64,000 nt of DNA from Amphiura filiformis. Lineage: Eukaryota; Echinodermata; Ophiuroidea; Amphilepidida; Amphiuridae. Shown one piece after another: positions 10,024 to 21,378 of the stretch. Under the pieces are notes generated by a model. The model made no database searches, was not told the origin of the DNA, and saw nothing but the letters and a program-made list of their open reading frames with translations. The position numbers and the translations under genes are program-made. The DNA lies in NCBI RefSeq assembly GCF_039555335.1, contig NC_092642.1, positions 20,960,382 through 21,024,381 of the forward strand. Direction: 5' to 3'. How positions within the stretch are numbered: the first letter of the stretch is position 1; the number at the start of each line of letters is the position of its first letter.

Positions 10024-10491
10024 AGCCTTGATGAATCCATTTGTGAGGTCAAGTTTGAGTTTGAGCAAAAATGCTTAGTTTTGGAGAAAATCACCCAAAT
10101 ATATTTTTCTCGAGGAACGTAACAAAAAAATTCGAGAGTGAACAAATTTTTTTAAACTAGATATTAATATCTAGGAACCGGGTTTTTTTTAATATTTTTT
10201 TTTTTAATTGTGATCAACTTCAACATTTTTATATGATTTTTGTGTTTGCTAAAGTTAACATTTTTAACCATTTTGAGGAAAATTTCTGAAAGTTTGTCAA
10301 AATTAAAAAAATAAATAAAACGAGTCTTAGATATTTATATCTAGTTTATACAAATATTTTACTCAGTAATTTTGTATTACGTTTCACAAAAACTATCTGG
10401 TAAAAAAAAGACAGTTTGGGGATTGTTTCCAACATTGTGCGTGCCTTTTTGCTCAAATTTGACCTCACAAATGGATTCACTATGTCTTTGC
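10024..10491. mobile_element. Fold-back repeat at the end of duplication copy 1
   Basis: Arms at about 10024-10075 and 10443-10491 are inverse copies, sharing AATCCATTTGTGAGGTCAA and a TTTGAGCAAAAA-type word. The stretch begins exactly where copies 1 and 2 of the duplication stop matching. The interior (10150-10330) is AT-rich with two TAGATATT..TATCTAG-like words. No coding capacity. Confidence 0.55.
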
Positions 10492-10646
10492 CATTCAAAA
10501 TATGCATACTTTTTTATACTTTAGACCAACAATTTAGCAGTTATGAGGCCCAAAGGTTTCTGTAATTCCAGGGTTTATAAGATCAACCTTTTAATACCAG
10601 TGAGTGTGTGAGTGAGTAATGAGTGAGTGAGATAAATTCATAGACG

Positions 10647-11368
10647 AGCTAAAATTATACCTGTACACTGTCCACGGGCAAGAACTATGTGATCTAGTCT
10701 ATACAAAAAGGTAGTTTTAAACAGCTTTAAGTTAAACCGAATGTCCATATTTGGCATTCCAAAATTCTTTGGTATGAAGCCCGAACCCTCCCCTACTTCT
10801 ACTACAAGCCTCCCCTCCCGACCAATCAATGTTGGGTGTCTCTGGCACGACCAAATAAACAGCTGGCAATGTTGAGCGGAGGAATCCGGGGAGGAAGGGG
10901 AGGGCATGACCATGTCAATGTGTCCCCACATTTTTTGCGGGATTGTAGTTTAACCCATGTGTAAGCCTATAAAATGATTCCGTTTCATGGTTAAGAGCAC
11001 AGATATATGTCTGCTTAGGTACCGTATGTGTTCAGAGTTAATTAGTAAAGGAAGACACATTCTAGACTAGAAGTGATATTTCCTTTAAGGTGACACTCAT
11101 GGTGTGTATTAGTATAGCACGGTAATGTCTGGACACTCCTACATTTTATAAATTAGTATAGCACGGTAATGTCAGGATACCCTTATATTTTGGTAGGGGA
11201 TGGTAGGCTTGTAGTAGAAGTAGGGAGGTTCAGATTTCACACCAAAGAAAGCAACATTTTGGAATGCCAAATATGGAAATTCGGTTTAAAGCTGTTTAAA
11301 ACTACCTTTTTGTATGGACTTGATCACATAATTATTGCCCGTGGACAGTGAATAGGTATGATTTTTAG
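10647..11368. mobile_element. Large inverted repeat (fold-back element)
   Basis: About 175 bp at 10647-10822 recurs in inverse orientation at about 11195-11368, for example CCCGTGGACAGTG against CACTGTCCACGGG and CTACCTTTTTGTAT against its inverse. Between the arms, the word TATAGCACGGTAATGTC occurs twice about 50 bp apart (11114, 11158). Open frames inside are accidental. Confidence 0.6.
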
Positions 11369-11804
11369 GGGTGGTGCAATGATTATGTGTACCCCCGGGG
11401 TGGTAAAATTTTAGTATTTAGGGCAGTTACAGTTGTTGTAATAAATAGTATTTACACGTTCAATGCCCTGTCATAAAAAAGCCTACATCTGTATCAACAC
11501 AAATATAGTTTTAAAACGTTTTAAAGGCTTTTTCCAACAAAAAAAAGTCAAATTGTTAGATTATGTAAAGATGATGAAACGTTTTTTTTTAACATTTTGT
11601 ATCCAATAATAATTCGACTTAAATTATTTTATTATGTTTTCAAAATGTAACTGTCAAAATTAATAATTTGTGCAAAACATTTCGAACGAAAAATGTTTGT
11701 CAACATTTTAATACAATTAGTTGTAAGGCACTGGCATCATTAAAATGTTACTGAAACATGTTCTAACCTTTTAATAACCCAACATTTAAATGTTTTCTGG
11801 CAAA
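11369..11804. other. Transposon debris before the type A gene
   Basis: 11369-11416 is one end of the Harbinger-like element of 8719 (GGGGTGGTGCAATGATTATG) with no matching right end nearby. About 11500-11803 is a decayed relative of the element at 4224, recognisable by its AAAACGTTTTAAA-like word and ATAACCCAACATTTAAATG. No gene. Confidence 0.5.
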
Positions 11805-11999
11805 GGGCTATTCCAATCCATACACCATCCATACACCCCCTGTGGAAGGCATGACCTTAATCTCCCACACATGTGTGTAGATTTCAAAATTAATGTAGTA
11901 ACCCATTGAGGTAATCCCATTTGAAATTCACACTCCCTGTGTGGAAGTTTAAAGGTCATGTCTTCCATAGGGGTGTATGAATTGTAACTGGAATAGCCC
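11805..11999. mobile_element. Short palindromic MITE with GGGCTATTCCA ends
   Basis: A 195-bp element starts GGGCTATTCCAATCC and ends with the inverse GGAATAGCCC. The arms share the CTCCCTGTGTGGAAG, ATGACCTT and CATACACCCC words in opposite orientation, so most of it folds into one hairpin. It lies 225 bp before the ATG of the type A gene. Confidence 0.7.
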
Positions 12000-12223
12000 A
12001 TCGGTCTAAGATAATTTCGAAGAATTAAATTGAACATGATGTTACAAGACAGTATGTGCCACCTTAAGAACTTCCTTCCCCAGTAAAGGAACTCGAGTTG
12101 ACTTCAAGATAGTTCATATTGAATGTGTACGTAGTTTGCACTATTTGCTCAAAACCGTGAAATCATTTTGATCTAATGCATCGTATTAGGTTAACGTACA
12201 GAAAGACGTTTAAAAAGCCAATT

Positions 12224-12949
12224 ATGTCTGATGAAATAGTGCAACTCAATATTGGAGGACATGTTTATACGTCGTCGCGATTTACGCTGACTCGCTTCCC
12301 AAAGTCTATGCTTGGAACCATGTTCAGCGATCAAAAATCGTTGACACAAGACAAAGATGGACAGTATTGGATTGACGGCAACGGGGAGATGTTCTGTTAT
12401 GTGTTGGATTTCTTACGACGTGGTTGCCTCATGCTCCCGGAACATTTTGAAGATTTTGACCTGCTGGAAAAGGAAGCTGATTTCTACAAGATTCCAGAAC
12501 TGATTAGAGCAATTCGAAGAAAAAAGGGAAAAGAATCGGGAAGTCAGTTAAATAATGATATCGTGAGTGGGGAGTATATCGCAGTGGAGTATTATATGCC
12601 AAGTCATTTTCCAGAACAAAAAGTACACATTTCTGGGCCACGAATTTGGATCGAAAAACTGTGCGAACAATTCCATGCGTATTCACGACTAGATAAAGAT
12701 GGCAACAAGGTACAGATTCATTACACTTTCTCCGATGCTCATTTTGTGATATCTCCGTATAATCAATATCATTTACCCCAAACCGTTTTGATGCAGGAAA
12801 TCATGAATATGGGGTTCAGAGTTCATAACACAATGCCCGACTACCAGGAACTGGATTATAATAACGTTAAACAATGGTTTATTAAAGATAAAGAGAGTTC
12901 ACAACACAATGCCGGTCTACCAGCAATTAAAGACAAAGAACGTTCGTAA
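12224..12949 (+). CDS. KCTD-like BTB protein, type A
   Basis: Complete single-exon gene of 241 codons if started at the MSDEIVQLNIGG methionine; an in-frame ATG 16 codons upstream (12176) is less likely because it adds a tail not seen in relatives. BTB/T1 domain at residues 1-95 with LNIGGHVYTSS, TLTRFPKSMLGTMFS, GQYWIDGNGEMF and LDFLRRG; then EADFYKIPEL and a C-terminal domain ending KQWFIKDK. KCTD proteins usually oligomerise and many serve as Cullin-3 ubiquitin-ligase adaptors; that role here is inferred. The normal stop is lost (TCA CAA for TCA TAA), so about 20 residues encoded by the adjoining 76-bp repeat are appended. No conserved upstream module was found before it, unlike the B-type copies. 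Confidence 0.85.
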   Translation: MSDEIVQLNIGGHVYTSSRFTLTRFPKSMLGTMFSDQKSLTQDKDGQYWIDGNGEMFCYVLDFLRRGCLMLPEHFEDFDLLEKEADFYKIPELIRAIRRKKGKESGSQLNNDIVSGEYIAVEYYMPSHFPEQKVHISGPRIWIEKLCEQFHAYSRLDKDGNKVQIHYTFSDAHFVISPYNQYHLPQTVLMQEIMNMGFRVHNTMPDYQELDYNNVKQWFIKDKESSQHNAGLPAIKDKERS

Positions 12950-13889
12950 TACAATGCCGGTCTACCAGCAATTGGATCATAGTCAACAATGGTTTATTAA
13001 AGACAAAGAGAGTTCACAACACAATGCCGGTCTACAAAGAACGTTCGTAACACTATGCCGGTCTCACCAGCAATTGGATCATAGTAACATAAAACAATGG
13101 TTTATTAAAGATAAAGTGAGTTCATAACTCAATGCCGGTCTACCAGCAATTGGATCGAATGCGAGACGTCTCACCCCGAAACACCATTGGATCATAGTAA
13201 CGTAAAACAATGGTTTATTAAAGATAAAGAGAGTTCATAACACAATGCCGGTCTACCAACAATCGGATCATAGTAACATAAAACAATGGTTTATTAAAGA
13301 TAAAGAGAGTTCATAACTCAATGCCGGTCTACTAGCAATTGGATCATAGTAACATAAAACAATGGTTTATTAAAGATAAAGAGAGTTCATAACACAATGC
13401 CGGTCTACCAGCAATTGGATCATAGTAACATAAAACAATGGTTTATTAAAGATAAAGAGAGTTCATAACACAATGCCGGTCTGCCAGCAATTGGATCATA
13501 GTAATATAAAACAACGGTTTATTAAAGATAAAGAGAGTTCATAACACAATGCCGGTCTGCCAGCAATTGGATCATAGTAACATAAAACAATGGTTTATTA
13601 AAGATAAAGAGAGTTCATAACACAATGCCGGTCTACCAGCAATTGGAGCATAGTAACGTAAAACAATGGTTTATTAAAGATAAAGAGAGTTCACAGCACA
13701 ATGCCGGTCTACCAGCAATTGGAGCATAGTAACATAAAACAATGGTTTATTAAAGATAAAGAGAGTTCATAACACTATGGCTGACAACCAGGAGATGGAT
13801 CCAAATAATATAAAACAATGGTTTATCAAAGACAAAGTAAATTCATAACACAATGTCTTAATAACAGGATCTGGATCATCATGATCATA
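12829..13889 (+). repeat. 76-bp minisatellite array (duplicate of 172-1232)
   Basis: Same unit order and same rearranged units as 172-1232. It begins inside the coding tail of the gene ending at 12949 and is interrupted by the TA-flanked element at 13890. Confidence 0.9.
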
Positions 13890-14597
13890 AACGCATTCCA
13901 AAAGAAAGTATCCAGTTTGATTTTGGTCCATAAATCAAAGATGGTGTCTTAAATCAAGACCTACCAAACGTATGGTACAGATGAATTTATTCCGCACAGT
14001 TTGATACCTCATTTGTCCAATTCGATGAAGAATTGATGACACAGTGACCTTTTAAATGCAATCACCTCAATTTTAAAAGTTGCAGTAATCCCTATGTGGT
14101 TTTCTTCCTGCTTCTAGTCAAGATTCTTCATAAAGGTACACAATAATAAAGACGGTATAAGACTGTTTGACTTCACTTCATGTGTTTTATTCAATACAGA
14201 TGCTCTTTTATTCCTTCCGCAATGTTTTACTCTTCACAGTCAATATCTGGTATGTCCTCCTAGCTCCTGCTGCATCAATGACTGCCAAACAGACATCTGT
14301 GGCGCATGCTTTTAGTGAGACGCCTGATGCGCCCTGGCCTTGATCTATCGCTGCCCATATTGAGCATGTTGAGTAGCAGGACCAAATCAATAGAAATTTA
14401 CTGCAACTTTTAAAATTGAGGCGATTGCATTCAAAAGATCATTGTGTCATCAATTCTGCATCGATTTAGACAAATGAGGTACCAAAATGTGCGGAATAAA
14501 TTTATCGGTAACATACTTTTGGAAGGTCTTGATTTAAGACCCCATCTTTGACTTATGGACCAAAATCAAACTGGATACTTTCTTTTTGGGATGCGTT
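13890..14597. mobile_element. TA-flanked inverted-repeat transposon (duplicate of 1233-1940)
   Basis: Same ends (AACGCATTCC and GATGCGTT) and the same flanking TA. Duplicated with the segment rather than inserted separately, since it interrupts the same repeat unit. Confidence 0.8.
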
Positions 14598-15286
14598 TAG
14601 TAACATACAATAATGGTTTATTAAAGCCACAGTCATGACAGTGAGCTTATGACACAATATCTGAATACCAGTAACTGGATCCTTGTAACATAAAACAATG
14701 GGTTTTTTTAAGACAAAGAGGCCGGGGTTCAATATTGTTTGCATTAGTAATTTGAATTGAATACGATTTCATAATAAATTATACATCAATGTCTTGCGTT
14801 TTTGAAATATTTTGTTAATCATCCGCATCGCAATGTATCGATATGCATTGTTCTCTTTCTCTCCTCTCCTCTAGAATATTTGTGCGCCCATGGTGTATTT
14901 TGGCTTCTATTTTGGAATTATGTCTTGATAAGAGATTTTAATGCCTTATGTTAAGAGAGTAACTAAAAATATTCTCATAGACAGCACTGTTAAGTGGCCA
15001 AGATACTAAGTGAAATTTCATTCATTGTACCTAAGTATTTCGGCTTAAAATAACCAGACAACCTTCTTGACAGTGTTATTTGTATTATTCCATATTTAGC
15101 AAATAACAAAAAAAAATGAAACTGGACCAAAATCGTACATTATTATGGCTTTAAAGCAGCATTAACCATTTAACTTGCACCATCACATTGCTTTGATTTA
15201 GACTTGTTAAACAATTTGGGTGAAAGAATTAACTTTATTTTGTAATGTTCTGAAATATTGTACCGGTGTTATAGTTGCCTTACGTT
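14598..15286. other. Shared spacer (duplicate of 1941-2628)
   Basis: Decayed 76-bp units, then non-coding spacer. It differs from copy 1 by small indels in a pyrimidine run (about 14858-14872) and an A run near 15108. Confidence 0.6.
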
Positions 15287-15474
15287 CAGGCCCGTACGCA
15301 GGGGGGAGGGGGGGGGGTGCTGGCCCCCCAATTTGTAAAAGGATACAAAAAGTGCCAAAAATTGCAGAATTTGCGAGCGTAGTTTTTTGTCCACTTTTCA
15401 CAAAATCGCCCCCCTTGGAAAAAGATCCACTTTTCAAAATCAGCACCCCCAAATGAAATCCTGCATACGGGCCT
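15287..15474. mobile_element. hAT-like MITE (duplicate of 2629-2808)
   Basis: Same ends and the same CTTACGTT duplication (15279-15286 and 15475-15482). It is 8 bp longer than copy 1, mostly through longer G runs. Confidence 0.86.
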
Positions 15475-16586
15475 GCTTACGTTACCTTCTTGCATTACGT
15501 CATTGACAGTAGCGTGCCCCTCTGACCAAAGGGCAAAGGAAAAGAAAAAGGGCTAATTGCACGCATCGTCCCAATAAACATGATAAAGTCTTTTGAGGCT
15601 CGAAGACATGTAGGGCGAATTTCTCGACGGGTGGCTTAGCAATTGGCTTGTCTAGCCTCAAGGCTTAAGAGGTCGTAAGATCAGGCTTAACTGAAAACGT
15701 ATTTCCCGAAGCACGGCTACCATAGCCTCGAGGCTTCGTTAGCACGTGGGCCAGGCTTGTAGGATTAGCCACAGGCTTCAGTAAAATTTGCATTTATCGA
15801 AATAAGTCTTCTGTAGCCGTAGTCTACGCAAGCCTGTTAGACCAGGCTTACAGCGGCTTTTCTTGGCCCTGCCTCAGAGCAGGTCTTATAGGTCGTAAGC
15901 CTTGGTCTATTTCAATTTACAAATTATTTAAATTGTAACGCAAAGTTTATCTTTGATATTTTTGACGGTATTTCAATTAACATGAGTAAGCAATCGCGTA
16001 ACTGGGGGGGCAGTGGTGGAGCTCTTGCCAAAAAAAAAAAAGGTAAATTAGGCCTACTTCTGAGAGTTATTAATTAACCTCATATTTGGTCATTTTAACC
16101 TTAAAAACTCAATTTTTAATGTTAAATAAATTGCATTTATCCCACTTTTGTACCATTTTGTCACCAGCTTTAATAGCTTAAATATGGAATTTGTACCATA
16201 ATTTTTTCAATTCCATCTCCCCCCCATGTCAAAAAGAAATCTACGCCAATGTTCCGGGGACACATTCCAAGCAGATCCTATAACTCCTCAGACCCACTCC
16301 ACCCTTTACAATCCCAAACAGCATGAACGATGCCTGCCCCTCATTTATTATGTTTGCCCCCGCCCTCCCCCACCCCCAAATGAAAATGTCTAGTTACGCC
16401 ACTGTGGGTAAGTAATTGTTCGATTTAGTTGAACATTTCAGCATTTTATTTCAGTGTTCATTTGAGTTAGTTGATTTTTTTTAAGTAGCTGTTGCTATCA
16501 TAAGACCTACTCATTTTGAATGATGATTTTTTTAACAACGAATATAATTTTAAAAAAATTCTTTCATCATCATCATGATCATCCGA
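15475..16586. other. Gene-free repeat segment (duplicate of 2809-3924)
   Basis: Includes the AGGCTT-rich stretch. At 16003-16041 the G/C hairpin-like tract of copy 1 is replaced by GGGGGGGCAGTGGTGGAGC and an A run. No gene. Confidence 0.45.
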
Positions 16587-16887
16587 AACGTTTTGAAGAT
16601 TTTGACCTGCTGGAAAAGGAAGCTGATTTCTACAAGATTCCAGAACTGATTAGAGCAATTCGAACAAAAAAGGAAAAGAACTGAGAAGTCAGTTTAATAA
16701 TGATATCGTGAGTGGGAAGTATATCGCACTGGAGGTATTATATGCCAAGTCATTTTCCAGATCAAAAGTGCACATTCTGGGCCACGAATTTGGATCAAAA
16801 ACCTGCGAACGATTGCAATATCAAACAGTTCTCGTATTGTAAAAATAGACTATCAAGATGATAAACAACACCAAGAAATGTGTACTT
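16587..16887 (+). pseudogene. Type A KCTD-like gene fragment (duplicate)
   Basis: Counterpart of 3925-4223. It retains the LLEKEADFYKIPELIRAIR stretch intact, including a codon lost in copy 1, but has the same TGA after KEKN and no BTB start. Cut at its right end by the transposon at 16888. Confidence 0.8.
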
Positions 16888-17565
16888 CCCAGCAAACACA
16901 AAAACGTTTTAAATAAGTTATATTTTGGCTTTTGGTTTAGGTAAAAACGTTTTAATAACATTAAAATGTCGGGTTATATAAAGGTCATTATAACGTTTTA
17001 AACGTTTTGTATGAAAACACACTACAACAATATTTTTAGATGTTTTCAAAAAATGTTATTGTAAACTATTTTTGCAAACATTTTTGCCAAATATTTTGTC
17101 AATACTTAAATAACATTATGTTAAAATATTTGAACCCAGCAAACACAGAAATGTTTTTAAATGTTTTTTTCAACAATTTTAATAACATTTAAATTTCGGG
17201 TTATATAAAGGTTATGAAAACGTTTTTAAAACGTTATTGCAAATATTTTGGGCAAACATTTTTCGTAAAATATTTTATCAACCCCAAAATAACATTCTGT
17301 TTAGAATGTTTTGTATCAAGTTTTCAATGTTTTTAGAATGTTATCAAAACGTTTTTATACCCTTTATATAACCCGACATTTAAACGTTTTCTGTAAAACA
17401 TTTTTGTTTGCTGAGCAGTAGATTATCAAAAAATGTTTTTTTAAGGTTATGAAACGGTTTTATACTCTTAATATAACCCTTTATATAACCCGACATTTAA
17501 ACGTTTTCTGACAACCTTTTATAACCTTTTGCGAATGATGTCGAAAACGTTTTGTGTTTGCTGGG
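16888..17565. mobile_element. CCCAGCAAACAC inverted-repeat element (duplicate of 4224-4905)
   Basis: Same ends and same insertion point in the type A-like flank as copy 1. Confidence 0.85.
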
Positions 17566-18471
17566 ATATGCTTTGATTTTAATCAGAAATCATGCCAGTA
17601 AAAGCTATCTTCTGAAATTGTGTAATATTCCATCCTTCAATTCTCTGCTGTCACAAGACTCCTGCACCAGGACTGTAAGAACATAACTCTTAATCGCAGT
17701 GGATGATGCGTGAAAGCCGGGGAGGTCTACATTGAACATAAGTGTCGTTCTTCACACTGTAACTGTGAACACAATGAAACAACCAGTTGTTTTATATTAA
17801 AAGTATTCCAAAGTCGAGGCATATTCTAAATATTAATTGTCACATTTGATCTTCAGCTGGTGCTTCATCATCAGTGTGATCAGGACCAAGGTTGTAATTT
17901 CTATTTGAATATAAGCATTGTAAGATTGGTAATTCTATAAAGAAATGATTTCAATCTATCATCATCAACCATATCATAACAGAATGAGATAAGATTTTTT
18001 TTCTTCGAATATTTACTAGAAAAGATGGTGGGGAGCGAAGTCTAAAAATCGATTTCATGATACTAGTACTCAAAGAGAATCTGGTATTGACATGTCAGTA
18101 TTAATGTATGTCTTATTAACGAAGGGAAATGTATCATGTTTAGTATCCTAATAATTGCATGAATTTGCTCTTTTTTTAAATATGTATTTTGATTTTGATT
18201 TCCCCTCGGCTAATGCGCTAATCCTAGTGAAATATAAAACGGTTCAAATGGTATCGAGACTTTTCGGACACCCTGTACAACCCCCGGTACAACAATGGTT
18301 ACAGCTACAGAGCCTCTACAGTGAGCTCATAACACTATGTCTGGATACCAGCAACTAACTTGATCCTAATATAATATAAAACAAATGGGGGTTTTAAAAG
18401 ACAAAGATGGTTCAATATTGTTTGCATTAGTTATTTGACTTGAATACGATCTTATAATAAATTAAACATAA
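17566..18471. other. Shared intergenic spacer (duplicate of 4906-5813)
   Basis: No gene. A decayed 76-bp unit lies at about 18325-18420. The 67-codon frame at 18155 depends on a 1-nt difference from copy 1 and is not supported. Confidence 0.6.
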
Positions 18472-18610
18472 TTTGGCGCCGATAAGACACCGTAGTGAAG
18501 GAAACACGTCCTGGGTCATAACCTCATGATTTGTGCATGATGATATATTGCGTGATCCGTCGTGCTTATATGCTCTCTAGACGGTTGAATGCTGCAATTT
18601 GGGGTGTGAA
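18472..18610 (+). promoter_or_regulatory. Conserved upstream module before type B copy 2
   Basis: Same sequence as 5814-5950, 317 bp ahead of the ATG at 18789. Confidence 0.5.
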
Positions 18611-18788
18611 TATTTAAAATTGTAATAATTTGCCAACTGAACCTAAAGAATTTTGGGGAACTACTACTACAAGGATTAATATTATTGTTATGTTTGAAAA
18701 ATAATAGAAACACTACTGTATGCATGTATTGGATGCTGAAGATCTGCAATAGCACATTGATCTACTCGTATCCAGTAGAATTGGCAAA

Positions 18789-19505
18789 ATGGCTGAAATC
18801 GTTAAGCTTAACGTTGGAGGTGTTATTTACACTACATCACGGTCAACATTGACTAAATATCCTAACTCTATGCTCGGTACTATGTTCAGTGGACGCTTAC
18901 CAACAACGAAAGATGAACACGGTAACTATTGGATCGATAGCAATGGAGAAATATTCCGCTATGTGCTGGAATTCTTACGGCGTGGTTGCCTGGTGGTTCC
19001 AGATCATTTTCAGGATTTTGAACTTCTGGAAAAAGATGCTGATTTTTATCAGATTCCTGAATTATCCGAAGCAGTGAAAGCAAGAAGGTGTGCACAATAT
19101 GGGAACCAGGCCACTGAAGAACGTCTTGTAGTCAAAATTAAAATGGATGCGACGGCTTATAAAGACCACTTGTTGCAAATCTTTGGTTCAAAAGATGCAA
19201 TTGGTAGATTACAATTGACCCTTCATCAGTATCAACGCGAACAAGTCAATAAGATGAAATGTGGTGAAAGCAGCATCGTAATTAAGAAGTATCGTCCCCT
19301 TATTCTTCCGCTGGCTGCCTTGAAACTTGAACTGCTCAATTTAGGCTTCAATATGTGTCAGGATATGCCTGATGATGTGCCCGATTTAGACCTGCAGAGC
19401 GTGTCCGATTTAGACCTGCAGAGCGTGATAGGGACCCACTTATACATACTGGTGTATGAAACAAAAGTAATGGGCAGTGGCAATGGAAAATCGTGCTACA
19501 AGTGA
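18789..19505 (+). CDS. KCTD-like BTB protein, type B copy 2 (altered C terminus)
   Basis: Single exon, 238 codons, start in CAAAATGG. BTB/T1 domain at residues 1-95 (LNVGGVIYTTS, SMLGTMFSG, NYWIDSNGEIFRYVLEFLRRG, EKDADFYQIPEL), then a linker (RRCAQYGNQATEE) and a C-terminal domain with LLQIFG and ALKLELLNLGFNMCQ. Near the end a 24-bp in-frame direct repeat encodes DLDLQSVS twice. Just after it, one extra G in GGG (copy 1 has GG) shifts the frame, so the family ending TYTYWCMKQK is replaced by HLYILVYETK... and the protein runs 23 codons past the usual stop. Either a sequencing error or a real change of the tail. Likely Cullin-3 adaptor type by family; untested. Confidence 0.82.
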   Translation: MAEIVKLNVGGVIYTTSRSTLTKYPNSMLGTMFSGRLPTTKDEHGNYWIDSNGEIFRYVLEFLRRGCLVVPDHFQDFELLEKDADFYQIPELSEAVKARRCAQYGNQATEERLVVKIKMDATAYKDHLLQIFGSKDAIGRLQLTLHQYQREQVNKMKCGESSIVIKKYRPLILPLAALKLELLNLGFNMCQDMPDDVPDLDLQSVSDLDLQSVIGTHLYILVYETKVMGSGNGKSCYK

Positions 19506-19856
19506 GGGGCATCTAGAGGTACGGAGCCAGGACCCACTGAAGACCTCCGGTGAATTTTAATAATGATGATTTTAACTTCTTCGCGGTCATTTCTTTAAAC
19601 ATCAAAATGGTGGATTTTAGAATTAAATTATAACCAGATAACATAAAAATGATGCTGTTAATTCAATCCTGGGGAATGTGACATAAGTTTATCTCATGGC
19701 TCTGATTGTCTAGACCTGCTTTTTCCCAAGAATTTGAATTAAGCTTTAATACGATACCAATAAAGCTATTATCTCGCTTAAGTGCTCGGATAGCAACGTT
19801 TGCACAGTGTTTTTCTGGGACATGAGAGCACATCAGACATATGAATTCTGAATACG

Positions 19857-20990
19857 GGATCATAGTAACATAAAACAATGGTTTATTAAAGATAAAGAGA
19901 GTTCATAACTCAATGCCGGTCTACCAACAATTGGATCATAGTAACATAAAACAATGGTTTAATAAAGATAAAGAGGGTTCATAACACAATGCCGGTCTAC
20001 CAGCAATTGGAGCATAGTAACATAAAACAATGGTTTATTAAAGACAAAGAGAGTTCCTAACACAGTGCCGGTCTACCAGCAATTGGATCATAGTAACATA
20101 AAACAATGGTTTATTAAAGATAAAGAGAGTTCACAACACTATGCCGGTCTATCAGCAATTGGATCATAGTAACATAAAACAATGGTTTTTAAAGATAAAG
20201 AGAGTTCTTAACACAACGACGGTCTACCAGCGATTTGGATCATAGTAACATAAAACAACGGTTTATTAAAGATAAAGAGAGTTCACAACACAATGCCGGT
20301 CTACCAGCAATTGGATCATAGTAACATAAAATAACGGTTTATTAAAGATAAAGAGAGTTTCTAACTCAATGCCAGTCTACCAGCAATTGGATCATAGTAA
20401 CATAAAACAATGGTTTATTAAAGATAAAGAGAGTTCACAACACAATGCCGGTCTACCAGCAATTGGATCATAGTAACATAAAACAATGGTTTATTAAAGA
20501 TAAAGAGAGTTCATAACTCAATGCCGGTCTACCAGCAATTGGATCATAATAACATAAAACAATGGTTTAATAAAGATAAAGAGAGTTCATAACTCAATGC
20601 CGGTCTACCAGCAATTGGATCATAATAACATAAAACAATGGTTTAATAAAGATAAAGAGAGTTCATAACTCAATGCCGGTCTACCAGCAATTGGATTATA
20701 GTAACATAAAACAATGGTTTAATAAAGATAAAGAGAGTTCATAACTCAATGCCGGTCTACCAGCAATTGGAGCATAGTAACATAAAACAATGGTTTAATA
20801 AAGATAAAGAGAGTTCATAACTCAATGCCGGTCTACCAGCAATTGGATCATAGTAACATAAAACAATGGTTTATTGAAGATAAAGAGAGTTCATAACACT
20901 ATGGCTGACTACCAGGAGATGGATCCAAATAACATAAAACAATGGTTTATCAAAGACAAAGAAAATTCATAACACAATGTCTGAATAACA
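19857..20990 (+). repeat. 76-bp minisatellite array (duplicate of 7197-8330)
   Basis: Unit-by-unit copy of the array at 7197, with the same mutated units, so no unit has been gained or lost since the duplication. Begins after the AATAAA at 19759-19764. Confidence 0.9.
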
Positions 20991-21378
20991 TGATCTGGAT
21001 CATAGTAACATACAATAATGGTTTATTAAAGCCACAGTCGTGACAATGAGCCCATGACACAATGTATGAAAACCAGTAACCATGGTAACTGGATCCTTGT
21101 AACATAAAACAATGGGGGGTTTTAAAAGACAAAGATGGTTCAATATTGTTTGCATTAGTAATTTGAATGTCTTGTGTTTCTGAAATATTTTGTTAATCAT
21201 CCGCAATTCCGCATCGCAATCTCGATATGCATTGCTCTCTTTCTCCCCTTCTCCATCTAGAATATTTGTGCGCCCATGTCGTATTTTGGCTTCTAATTTG
21301 TAATTAATGTCTTGATAAGAGATTTTAATGCCTTATGTTAAGACAGTAATTAATATCCCCATAGAACAGCACAGTTAA
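20991..21378. other. Decayed repeat units and shared spacer (duplicate)
   Basis: Counterpart of 8331-8718; no gene. Confidence 0.55.

Larger units (their letters stand above)
1..10024. repeat. Segmental duplication, copy 1 (left end outside window)
   Basis: This segment matches 12658-22754 almost base for base. The offset starts at 12657 and drifts to 12730 through small indels, mostly in G/C or A tracts and inside one transposon. It holds the 3' end of a type A KCTD-like gene, a 76-bp array, a type A fragment, a type B gene, a second 76-bp array and an orphan upstream module. Similarity stops after position 10024; the left boundary is not in the window. It may be a recent tandem duplication or two haplotypes placed in tandem by the assembler. 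Confidence 0.95.

Noticed and set aside
18886-19095. Antisense frames inside the BTB regions (also 6228, 23712, 38961, 63115)
   Set aside because: Shadows of the conserved sense coding sequence, repeated only because the sense frame is conserved.
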